DNA of 64,000 nt from Flavobacterium sp. CBA20B-1 (GTDB lineage: Bacteria > Bacteroidota > Bacteroidia > Flavobacteriales > Flavobacteriaceae): the NCBI RefSeq assembly GCF_028473145.1, contig NZ_CP092370.1, positions 248,001 through 312,000 on the forward strand, read 5' to 3'. The notes under the pieces were generated by a model. That model searched no databases, was not told the origin of the DNA, and saw nothing but the letters and a program-made list of their open reading frames with translations. Both the position numbers and the translations under genes were made by a program. Below, one piece after another: positions 45,381 to 53,187 of this stretch (the stretch's first letter is position 1; every line of letters starts with the position of its first letter).

Positions 45381-46671
45381 AAAACTAGGAAAATATATTA
45401 CACTAATAGACAATCGGAATAAAGAATTGTCAGATGCTCCATTACTAGGCGTTTCTGTACAAAAACGATTTATCCCCTCAATAGCCAATACAATTGGATC
45501 CGATATGTCAAAATATAAACTGATTGAGAGGAATAATTTTGTTTATATAGCAGATACATCTAGGCGAGGCGATAAAATAGGAATAGCATTGTTGAAAGAG
45601 TTTGATAAAGCTATGATTTCACAAGCATATACAAGTTTTAAAATTATTGATGAAAATGAACTATCACCAGATTACTTGATGATGTGGTTCTCACGACCAG
45701 AGTTTGATCGATACGCCAGATATCATTCTATTGGAAGTGTTAGAGAAGTTTTTGATTGGAAAGATATGTGTGAAGTTGAATTACCCATTCCATCCATCGA
45801 AAAGCAACGTGAAATTGTAGCCCAATACCAAGCGGTAGAAAACAAAATACGAGTTAACGAAGCCATTTGCGAAAAACTAGAAGCTACTGCACAGGCTTTG
45901 TATAAACATTGGTTTGTAGATTTTGAGTTTCCCTTTTCGGACACTGAGGCTTCTTTATCCGACACAGTGGCTCCTTTATCGGACACTGAGGCTCTCGAAG
46001 TGTCTGGTGAGGCTCCCGAAGTGTCTGGTGAGGCTCTCGAAGTGTTAGGTGAGGCTCCCGAAGTGTCTGGTGTGGCTTCGAGAGCCTCAGCCACCAGAGG
46101 ATACAAATCTTCTGGCGGTAAAATGGTTTGGAATGAGGAACTTGGGAAGGAGATTCCGGAGGGGTGGGAAGTGAAAGAATTTCAAACAATTGCTAAAGTA
46201 ACAAGTGGCAAAAAATCAAAAGGAGATTTAGGGACAAAATATCCAATATATGGAGCTGGAGGAATAACTGGATACTCAGATGATTATTTATTTAATGAAA
46301 AAATAATAATTATAGGAAGAGTTGGAACGCACGGAAAAGTATTTATTGAATATGAAAAATCATATCCTTCAGATAATACGTTAGTTTTCACACCTGAAAA
46401 TTTGTATTTCAGTTATTTTATATTGAAATTTTTAAATTATGATGAATTAAACAAAGGAGGTGTTCAGGCACTATTAACTCAAACTGACCTTAAACAATTG
46501 AAAGTATTACTTCCAAATTTTGATTTAAAGTTATTCGAAAATTATGTAGAAAAACCATTCATTTTAAAAAGTAAAATCGAAATAGAAAACCAAAAACTCA
46601 CTCAACTCCAAAGTTTGTTGTTGTCTCGGTTGGCGGTTGGGGAGGAAGAAAGGAAAAAGATAACGGTGTAA
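45370..46671 (+). CDS. hsdS: Type I restriction-modification specificity subunit S
   Basis: From ATG 45370 (overlapping the hsdM stop) the protein has 433 residues and two target-recognition domains. TRD1 starts KKLGKYITLIDNR and ends with a helical conserved region with EKQREIVAQYQAVENKI and HWFVDFEFPF. TRD2 starts IPEGWEVKEFQTIAKVTSGK and also ends in a conserved helix (KSKIEIENQKLTQLQSLLLSRL). Between them (residues 191-239) is a low-complexity heptad tract of seven 21-base units that is not usual in the family and lengthens the linker. Longer or shorter central repeats are known to change the spacer of the bipartite site in EcoR124-type systems. Confidence 0.94.
   Translation: MSYKKLGKYITLIDNRNKELSDAPLLGVSVQKRFIPSIANTIGSDMSKYKLIERNNFVYIADTSRRGDKIGIALLKEFDKAMISQAYTSFKIIDENELSPDYLMMWFSRPEFDRYARYHSIGSVREVFDWKDMCEVELPIPSIEKQREIVAQYQAVENKIRVNEAICEKLEATAQALYKHWFVDFEFPFSDTEASLSDTVAPLSDTEALEVSGEAPEVSGEALEVLGEAPEVSGVASRASATRGYKSSGGKMVWNEELGKEIPEGWEVKEFQTIAKVTSGKKSKGDLGTKYPIYGAGGITGYSDDYLFNEKIIIIGRVGTHGKVFIEYEKSYPSDNTLVFTPENLYFSYFILKFLNYDELNKGGVQALLTQTDLKQLKVLLPNFDLKLFENYVEKPFILKSKIEIENQKLTQLQSLLLSRLAVGEEERKKITV
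45940..46086 (+). repeat. 21-bp tandem repeat in hsdS (seven imperfect units)
   Basis: Seven 21-base units start at 45940, 45961, 45982, 46003, 46024, 46045 and 46066. Each keeps the reading frame and encodes a heptapeptide with a central Glu-Ala or Val-Ala (DTEASLS, DTVAPLS, DTEALEV, SGEAPEV, SGEALEV, LGEAPEV, SGVASRA). The central units differ mainly by T/C changes. The segment CGAGAGCCTC at 46079-46088 is the inverse of GAGGCTCTCG at 45988-45997, so hairpins may form. Confidence 0.93.
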
Positions 46672-46672
46672 T

Positions 46673-46690
46673 GGCGAATTGCAATTCGCC
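46673..46690. repeat. REP palindrome GGCGAATTGCAATTCGCC, copy 1
   Basis: A perfect 18-base palindrome directly after the hsdS stop. The identical core occurs at 47282 (inside the RAYT gene) and, with one change, at 47522. It is the probable recognition element of the RAYT at 46848. Confidence 0.93.
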
Positions 46691-46820
46691 CTCAACCGCC
46701 CTCAACCGCCCTCAACCGCCCTCAACCGCCCTCAACCGCCCTCAACCGCCCCAATCGCCCCAATCGCCCCAACCGCCCCAATCGCCCCAACCGCCCCAAC
46801 CGCCCTAACCGCCCCAACGG
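46691..46820 (+). repeat. CCAACCGCC-type minisatellite, first array
   Basis: Six copies of the 10-base unit CTCAACCGCC (46691-46750) are followed by seven 9-base units of CCAATCGCC, CCAACCGCC or CTAACCGCC (46751-46813) and a terminal CCAACGG. The array is C-rich on the plus strand and differs sharply from the AT-rich surroundings. It has no long open frame and starts at the palindrome at 46673. Confidence 0.93.
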
Positions 46821-46847
46821 TAACGTAATAAAAACGATAAATTAATT

Positions 46848-47510
46848 ATGAATAGATACAATCCACAAAAACACCATCGCCGATCGATACGTTTGCAAGA
46901 TTATGATTATAGCCAGGAAGGATTGTATTTTATCACGATTTGTTGTCAGGATAGAGCGCATTTGTTTGGGAAGGTTGTAAGCGGAGAAATGATATTGAAC
47001 AGCTATGGAGAAATAGTACAAAAAGAATGGCTAAATACTAGTGAAATAAGAGATAATGTTTTGTTACACGAATTTGTCGTGATGCCTAATCATTTTCATT
47101 CAATCGTAGAAATAAAATTTCAAAAAGGAAATAATGAGATTGGGAAATTTAAATCGCCATCACAAACGGTGGGAGCTATTATCAGAGGATATAAAATAGC
47201 AACGATTAAAAAAATAAAAGATTATATCTTAAATATGGGCGAAAAATCTTCAGGAAGAACGAGCGAAAAAATAAACAGTACGGGCGAATTGCAATTCGCC
47301 CCAACCGCCCCAACCGCCCCAACCGCCCCAATCGCCCCGACCGCCCCAATCGCCCCGACGGAAAAGATAAAAGAATTAGATTTTAAGATTTGGCAAAGGA
47401 ATTATTATGAGCATATCATTAGAAACCAACAGGCATACGAAAGAATATCTGACTATATTAGAAATAATCCGAAACGCTGGGACGATGATAAATTTTATAG
47501 GATAAAATAA
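46848..47510 (+). mobile_element. RAYT transposase with REP palindrome and minisatellite inside the gene
   Basis: This 220-residue protein is a Y1-type REP-associated transposase of a different branch from the one at 27814: RRSIRLQDYDYSQEGLYFIT and CCQDRAHLFG at the start, HFH at H82 and H84 in VVMPNHFHSIVE, and IWQRNYYEHIIRNQQAYERI with the catalytic Tyr region near the end. At residues 145-171 the frame runs through the REP palindrome (STGELQF) and six 9-base units that encode APT/API, replacing the usual short linker before KIWQRNYYEH. The insert keeps the frame, so the protein may still be active. Confidence 0.9.
47282..47361 (+). repeat. REP palindrome copy 2 and 9-bp minisatellite inside the RAYT gene
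   Basis: The palindrome GGGCGAATTGCAATTCGCCC (47282-47301) is followed by six 9-base units of CCAACCGCC, CCAATCGCC or CCGACCGCC and a terminal CCGACGG ending at 47361. The layout is the same as at 46673-46820: palindrome, short GC-rich units, then a CNNACGG end. Because 9 is a multiple of 3 the array reads as an in-frame Ala-Pro-Thr repeat. Confidence 0.93.
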
Positions 47511-47521
47511 TTTCGTAGTAC

Positions 47522-47541
47522 GGGCGAATTGCAATTTGCCC
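47522..47541. repeat. REP palindrome copy 3 (one mismatch)
   Basis: GGGCGAATTGCAATTTGCCC differs from the full palindrome at one base. It lies 12 bases after the RAYT stop and shares AGTACGGGCGAATTGCAATT with the copy at 47282 (flanking bases included). It has only a trace of the minisatellite. Confidence 0.88.
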
Positions 47542-47579
47542 AAACCCTAACGATTCGCCTCAACAAAAAAAAATATAAA

Positions 47580-47642
47580 ATGAAATACACCGAATCTCAA
47601 TTAGTACAAGCTTTTTTAAAAACAAAAACCACAACAGAATAA
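47580..47642 (+). pseudogene. Scar copy of the hsdR 5' end
   Basis: The 25 bases from the ATG at 47580 (start MKYTESQL) are identical to the first 25 bases of hsdR at 49268, and the next 15 are nearly so (VQAF versus EQAF). The frame then diverges and ends at TAA after 20 codons. It is a broken copy of the hsdR start, separated from the intact one by the ATPase gene. It points to insertion of the ATPase gene with a duplication of the site, or to a failed repair. Confidence 0.85.
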
Positions 47643-47744
47643 TCCTTATTGTGAATGGTGAAAATAAATAATTAAGAAGGTCGTAAAACAAACTACATAG
47701 ACAATTTTGCAACAATAAACACATTTAAACTTGTTTATTTTAAC

Positions 47745-47752
47745 TATATTTG
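47745..47752 (+). promoter_or_regulatory. -7 promoter box (TATATTTG) for the ATPase gene
   Basis: An exact TAnnTTTG match 18 bases before the ATG at 47770. It suggests that the ATPase gene has its own promoter, which may also drive hsdR. Confidence 0.55.
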
Positions 47753-47769
47753 TGTAAATAAGAAAAAAA

Positions 47770-49215
47770 ATGAGCAACTCAAGACTTATTCCGACAGAGA
47801 AAATTATAGAACGCTTGCAGTACGAAAATCCGTGGTGGGCGACTAAAGAGATTCCTTCGCTCTATAAAGAAATGTCCAAACGTCTGTATTTTGATTTGTT
47901 TTATCCCTTTGTTACCGAGACAGACATTCGCAGAGCAGTAGTTTTAATGGGGCCTAGACGTGTGGGTAAAACCGTCATGATGTTTCACACCATAGACGAG
48001 TTAATTAATGAAAATATAAATCCACAACGTATTTTCTTTATAGGTATTGATAATCCCATCTATGTTAATTTAAGCTTACAGGAGATTTTAGATTTATGCA
48101 AAGATTCTGTAAAGGTGGAAAATTTAGAAAACTGCTTTGTATTTTTTGATGAAATACAGTATCTCAAAGATTGGGAACGCCACTTAAAAGTATTGGTAGA
48201 TACCTATCCCAAGACCAAATTTATTGTGTCGGGTTCTGCTGCTGCCGCTCTGAAGTGGCATAGTACAGAAAGTGGTGCGGGAAGATTTACAGATTTTATG
48301 TTGCCTCCTCTTACTTTTCAGGAATTCATCCATCTAAAAAACAGAGATCACCTCATTCAGAAAAGTACCATACAATACGGTGATAAACAAATTCCGTATT
48401 GCTTACCCATAAATATTGATGAGTTGAACGATGAGTTTATTCAATACCTGAATTTTGGTGGTTACCCCGAAGTGGTATTATCCGAAAAAATCCAAAAGGA
48501 TATGGGAAGGTATGTGAAAAACGACATTGTAGATAAAGTGTTATTAAGGGATTTACCCAGCTTATACGGCATCAAAGATGTACAAGAACTCAATCGTTTT
48601 TTTACTTACATCGCCTATAATACAGGAAACGAATTTTCCTACGAAACCATGTCTAAAGATTCTGGAATTCAAAAAGAAACACTGAAAAAATACTTAGAAT
48701 ATCTAGAAGCTGCTTTTTTAATAAAAGTGCTAAACAAAGTGGACATCAATGCTAAAAGATTAAAAAGAGTGACCAGCTTCAAAGTGTATTTAACCAATCC
48801 CTCCCTTCGAACCGCTTTATTTTCACCCGTAAAAGGCATGGATAGTGAAATGGGAAATATGGTAGAAACGGCCATTCTCTCCCAATGGATGCACCGTGAA
48901 AATTTGGATTTAACCTATGCAAGATGGAAAGATGGACGTTCTGAAGGCGAAGTAGATCTGGTTTTAGTAGACGATAAAAAATTTAAACCTGTTTGGGGTG
49001 TAGAAATAAAATGGAGTAATCGCTTTTTCGAAATGCCTCAAGATTTAAAGAGTTTAATAAAATTTTGTAAAGCCAACCAATTTGAAAAGGCATTAGTAAC
49101 CACGATCGACAAGCAAGATACAAAGCTTGAGAGTGAGATCAGTTTTACTTTTGTTCCAGCCTCAGTCTACGCTTATAATATTGGAGAAATTACCTTAGAA
49201 AAGAAAACCAAATAA
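47770..49215 (+). CDS. AAA-family ATPase with DUF4143 C-terminal domain
   Basis: The 481-residue protein has a Walker A motif MGPRRVGKT (residues 60-68), Walker B FVFFDEIQYL near residues 119-128, a sensor-like IVSGSAAAAL, and the C-terminal DUF4143 region (QELNRFFTYIAYNTGNEFSYETMSKDSGIQKETLKKYLEYLEAAFLI, then VETAILSQWMHR and DLVLVDDKKFKPVWGVEIKW with a PD-(D/E)xK-like end). These ATPases are common, variable genes in Bacteroidota; their role is unknown. It sits between the scar and the intact hsdR, so it probably arrived as an insertion. The D..E.K end hints at a nuclease fold. Confidence 0.88.
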   Translation: MSNSRLIPTEKIIERLQYENPWWATKEIPSLYKEMSKRLYFDLFYPFVTETDIRRAVVLMGPRRVGKTVMMFHTIDELINENINPQRIFFIGIDNPIYVNLSLQEILDLCKDSVKVENLENCFVFFDEIQYLKDWERHLKVLVDTYPKTKFIVSGSAAAALKWHSTESGAGRFTDFMLPPLTFQEFIHLKNRDHLIQKSTIQYGDKQIPYCLPINIDELNDEFIQYLNFGGYPEVVLSEKIQKDMGRYVKNDIVDKVLLRDLPSLYGIKDVQELNRFFTYIAYNTGNEFSYETMSKDSGIQKETLKKYLEYLEAAFLIKVLNKVDINAKRLKRVTSFKVYLTNPSLRTALFSPVKGMDSEMGNMVETAILSQWMHRENLDLTYARWKDGRSEGEVDLVLVDDKKFKPVWGVEIKWSNRFFEMPQDLKSLIKFCKANQFEKALVTTIDKQDTKLESEISFTFVPASVYAYNIGEITLEKKTK

Positions 49216-49267
49216 TGGATACGATCCATTAATTGAAAACAAAAAAACTAAACTTGAAATCCCTGGC

Positions 49268-52200
49268 ATGAAATACACCGAATCTCAATTAGAACAAGCC
49301 TTTATCAGCCTACTGGAAACAGAAGGTTATCGCTATATCAACGGAAAAGAATTGGTTAGAACTTCCAATCAAGAAGTATTAATCAAAGAAGATTTACGTA
49401 CTTTTTTGTTGGCTCGATACAGTGATTTAGAAGAAATAGAACTTGAAAGCATTATCAATGAAATTGCTTTTCAATCTGCATCTAATTTGTATGAATCAAA
49501 TAAATATATATGTAAATTATTGGCTGATGGATTGATTTTTAAACGCAATGATCCGGCTAAGAAAGATTTACACATTCGATATATTGATATTGAAAATATA
49601 CAAGCTAACACTTTTAAGATTGTCAATCAATTAGAAATTCAAGGTTCGGAATTGCGTATTCCCGATTTAATTTTGTACATCAATGGCATTCCGGTGGTGG
49701 TGTTTGAATTTAAAACGGCTATTGAGGAAGAAATTACCATTTATGATGCGTTTAAACAATTAACGGTTCGTTACCGCAGGGCTATTCCGGAAATGATGAA
49801 ATACAATGTTTTTTGTGTAATTAGTGATGGGGTAAACAACAAAGCAGGAACGGTATTTTCTCCTTACGAATTCTTTTATGGTTGGAACAAAATTACAGGC
49901 GATGAAAAGAAAGCATTGACAGGAATTGACACCACAACTTCGATTGTTCACGGAATGTTGAACCAAAACCGTTTAGTTGATATTATTCATCACTTTGTGT
50001 TGTTTCCCGATACTTCAAAAAATGAACTAAAAATATTGACACGTTATCCGCAATATTACGCATCGAATAAATTGTATCAAAATATTTTAAAACACCGAAA
50101 ACCAGAAGGAGATGGTAAGGGTGGAACGTATTTTGGCGCAACAGGCTGTGGAAAAAGTTATACCATGTTATATCTTTCGAGGTTATTAATGCGTTCAACC
50201 GATTTTGCAAGTCCAACCATCATCATCATTTCAGATCGTACCGATTTAGACGACCAATTATCTAAGGATTTTACCAATGCCAAAAAATTTATTGGAGATG
50301 AAAACATCATCAATATTGAATCAAGAGCAGATTTAAGAGATCGTTTACGAGGAATTGAAAGTGGTGGTGTGTATTTAACTACCGTTCAAAAATTTGCTGA
50401 GGATGCTGAGATTTTATCAGACAGAACGAATATCATCTGTATATCAGATGAGGCGCATCGTTCACAAGTAAACTTAGATTTAAAAGTTAAAATAGATGAA
50501 GAGAAAGGCGTAACCAAATCGTATGGTTTTGCAAAATACCTGCACGATTCTTTACCCAATGCAACGTATGTGGGTTTCACAGGAACACCAATTGATAAAA
50601 CCTTAGAAGTTTTTGGTGAGGTGGTAGATCAATATACCATGTTTGAATCGGTAAATGATGAAATTACCGTACGCTTGGTATATGAAGGTCGGGCTGCAAA
50701 AGTAAATTTAGATTACAATAAAGTTCAGGAAATTGAACAGTATTACGAAAATGCTGTTGCAGAAGGAGCTTCGGAATATCATGTAGAAGCCAGTCAAAAA
50801 GCTATTGCCAAAATGGAAGTAGTTTTAGGCGATGGTGACCGTATAAAAGCAATAGCGAAAGATTTTGTGGAGCATTATGAAAATCGTTTAGAAGAAAACG
50901 CAACGGTAGCTGGCAAAGTAATGTTTGTATGTGCATCTCGCGGTATCGCTTACAAATTATTTAAAGAGATTTTAGCTTTACGACCAGAATGGGGAGAAAT
51001 GCTGCTTCCTGAAGGTTTAAACGAAAAAGAACAAAAGGAAATAAAACCGATGGAGCGTGTAAAGTTGATTATGACACGTAATAAAGATGATGAAAAGGAA
51101 TTGTGGGATTTATTAGGCAGTAAAGATGATCGTAAAGAATTGGATCGACAGTTTAAACAGATCAATTCCAATTTTAAAATTGCCATCGTGGTTGATATGT
51201 GGTTAACCGGTTTTGATGTTCCTTTTTTGGATACGATTTATATTGACAAACCTTTACAAACACATAATTTAATACAGACTATTTCGCGTGTAAATCGTAA
51301 ATACCAAGGAAAAGATCGTGGTTTGGTAGTTGATTATATCGGCATCAAAAAGAATCTGAATCATGCGCTAAGTTTGTTTAATAGCCAAACTGCCGATGAT
51401 GATTTTGAAGATATTTCGCAGGCGGAAATATTGGTTAGAGACCAATTGGATTTATTAGGCAAATTTTTTCATCGCTTTGATACAAAAGATTATTTCGAAG
51501 GCTCGCCTATTCAGCGTTTAAACTGTTTAAACAGCGCTTCGGAATTTGTATTACAAACCGAAGAATCAGAAAAGTTTTTTGTGAACGTAACCAAAAAGTT
51601 AAAATCTTCCTACAATTTAGTCAGCGGTTCAGAATTGTTTACAGAAAAAGAAGTAGATGAAATTCATTTTTATTTTGCCGTAAAATCAATAGTGGTGAAA
51701 CTAACAAAAGGCGAAGCACCCGATACAGCTCAGATGAACCTTAAAGTTGCTAAGTTGGTAGAAGAAGCCATTATTTCAGAAGGAGTCGAAGAGATTTTTA
51801 AGTTAGATGACAATAAAGCCAATGCCATTGATTTGTTCAATGATAAATTCATCGAAAAAATAGCTAATTTAGAATTACCCAATACAAAAATCAAAATATT
51901 AGAACGCTTGTTGAAGCAGGCAATCAACGATTTTAAAAAAGTAAACAAAGTAAAAGGACAAGATTTTGCAGAACGATTGCAGTCGATTATCAACCGTTAC
52001 AACGAACGCAGCGAGGGTGATATTTTAGATTATGAAGGCATTCAGTTTGATACAGCCGAACAAATGCTGAATCTCATCATAAAACTTCGTGCAGAAATGG
52101 ATTCGTTCGAAGATTTAGGCATTGATTACGAAGAAAAAGCGTTCTATGACATTCTAGATATGATTTGTAAGCAATACGGTTTTGAGTTTGATAATGACAA

Positions 52201-52411
52201 GATGTTGGAATTAGCTCGTGAAATAAAAAAGATTGTTGATAGCACAGCTAAATATCCTGATTGGAATGATCGTGACGACATTAAAGCGCAATTAAAAATG
52301 GATATTATCGTAAAATTGCATCAATTTGGCTATCCACCCATTACACAAGACGATGTGTATAAAAACGTGTTGGAACAAGCAGAGAATTTTAAGAAGAATA
52401 GGAAGATATGA
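49268..52411 (+). CDS. hsdR: Type I restriction enzyme subunit R
   Basis: The 1047-residue protein is full length. The N-terminal nuclease domain has IPDLILYINGIPVVVFEFKT (residues 131-150, the PD-ExK motif), followed by the helicase with Walker A GATGCGKS (290-297), a DEAH box in ICISDEAHRS, YVGFTGTPID and the C-terminal QTISRVNRKYQGKDRGLVVDYIG. It moves DNA and cuts it when HsdM/HsdS meet an unmodified site. It lies behind the ATPase gene rather than next to hsdS, and its first 40 bases are duplicated at 47580. Confidence 0.96.
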   Translation: MKYTESQLEQAFISLLETEGYRYINGKELVRTSNQEVLIKEDLRTFLLARYSDLEEIELESIINEIAFQSASNLYESNKYICKLLADGLIFKRNDPAKKDLHIRYIDIENIQANTFKIVNQLEIQGSELRIPDLILYINGIPVVVFEFKTAIEEEITIYDAFKQLTVRYRRAIPEMMKYNVFCVISDGVNNKAGTVFSPYEFFYGWNKITGDEKKALTGIDTTTSIVHGMLNQNRLVDIIHHFVLFPDTSKNELKILTRYPQYYASNKLYQNILKHRKPEGDGKGGTYFGATGCGKSYTMLYLSRLLMRSTDFASPTIIIISDRTDLDDQLSKDFTNAKKFIGDENIINIESRADLRDRLRGIESGGVYLTTVQKFAEDAEILSDRTNIICISDEAHRSQVNLDLKVKIDEEKGVTKSYGFAKYLHDSLPNATYVGFTGTPIDKTLEVFGEVVDQYTMFESVNDEITVRLVYEGRAAKVNLDYNKVQEIEQYYENAVAEGASEYHVEASQKAIAKMEVVLGDGDRIKAIAKDFVEHYENRLEENATVAGKVMFVCASRGIAYKLFKEILALRPEWGEMLLPEGLNEKEQKEIKPMERVKLIMTRNKDDEKELWDLLGSKDDRKELDRQFKQINSNFKIAIVVDMWLTGFDVPFLDTIYIDKPLQTHNLIQTISRVNRKYQGKDRGLVVDYIGIKKNLNHALSLFNSQTADDDFEDISQAEILVRDQLDLLGKFFHRFDTKDYFEGSPIQRLNCLNSASEFVLQTEESEKFFVNVTKKLKSSYNLVSGSELFTEKEVDEIHFYFAVKSIVVKLTKGEAPDTAQMNLKVAKLVEEAIISEGVEEIFKLDDNKANAIDLFNDKFIEKIANLELPNTKIKILERLLKQAINDFKKVNKVKGQDFAERLQSIINRYNERSEGDILDYEGIQFDTAEQMLNLIIKLRAEMDSFEDLGIDYEEKAFYDILDMICKQYGFEFDNDKMLELAREIKKIVDSTAKYPDWNDRDDIKAQLKMDIIVKLHQFGYPPITQDDVYKNVLEQAENFKKNRKI

Positions 52412-52750
52412 AAAAAGGTTTTCAATGTATGGTACAGAAACCACCTCAAAAATATTGTTCCAGAGATTTTAGAATTTTGGGAAGATAAAACAGGACAAAA
52501 TTGCAATTCTTGGGATGTAAAAAAAATGCGGACAAAATGGGGTTCTTGTAGTATTGAAAAAAGAAAAATATTATTAAACCTTGAATTGGCTAAAAAGCCA
52601 AGACATTGTTTAGAGTATGTAATTGTTCACGAGTTAATACATTTTATCGAACGCAATCACAATGATAATTTTAAGGCTCTTTTAAGTAGGTTTATGCCTA
52701 ATTGGAAGACTTATAAGCGAGAGATAAATAATTTACCTGTGGCTTATTAG
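52412..52750 (+). pseudogene. Truncated YgjP/M48-type metallopeptidase
   Basis: From 52412 (right after the hsdR stop) one open frame reads NHLKNIVPEILEFWEDKTGQ and then MRTKWGSCS, VIVHELIHFIERNHNDNFKALLSRFMPNWK. These match the last 110 residues of YgjP-type (DUF45) metal-dependent peptidases with the HELIHF zinc motif and the RTKWGSC start of that domain. The N-terminal half is missing, and the only ATG in frame (52526) would give 74 residues. YgjP-like genes commonly follow hsdR, so this is a decayed partner of the restriction system. Confidence 0.82.
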
Positions 52751-52895
52751 TTTTTACGTATATTTATGATACTATCAAATGATACTATAATAAATGAAAT
52801 CGAGTTTATGAGATTGAATCCGACAGTATTATAAAAATAGTAAGTAGTGTATGAAACCACCTTATTAGATTACCGATGCCATTTTAAAGTTACTT

Positions 52896-53117
52896 GTGGA
52901 ATCACTCATCAAGCAAAAACAAGATGACCATTACAACAAATTATTTGAATCCGATAAAAAAGGAAATTCAACACCGTTTATAGAATTTATGTTGGAAGTT
53001 ATTTTAGCGTCATTAGATGGACTTTTACCACCTAAATCCCTAACACTTCATACAGAAGATAGAATACGCTTATTTGCAGCCAAAATTAACAAAAACATGT
53101 TCAGCATAAACCAATAA
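52896..53117 (+). pseudogene. Fic protein C-terminal remnant
   Basis: A GTG at 52896 opens a 73-residue frame: ESLIKQKQDDHYNKLFESDK, then NSTPFIEFMLEVILASL. This resembles the last third of Fic family proteins, which usually read PVESIIxxxQxxYYxAL and STxFIEFMLxxIL. The HPFxxGNGR catalytic core is absent. It is probably the rest of a lost Fic gene at the edge of the restriction island; a small independent gene is less likely. Confidence 0.6.
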
Positions 53118-53187
53118 ATCAAAAAAAACACCTGCAAAAATACTTTTACAAGTGCTGATTTTACAACTAATTTTTATTTAAAAAGAA

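Noticed and set aside
45723..46106. 127-codon antisense frame with repeated APTSR-like units
   Set aside because: It is the opposite-strand image of the 21-bp repeats in hsdS and stays open only because the repeat has no stops in that frame.
46673..47541. CRISPR-like array in the GC-rich repeats
   Set aside because: Units are 9-10 bases with no spacers, and no cas genes are present. It is a minisatellite beside a REP palindrome.
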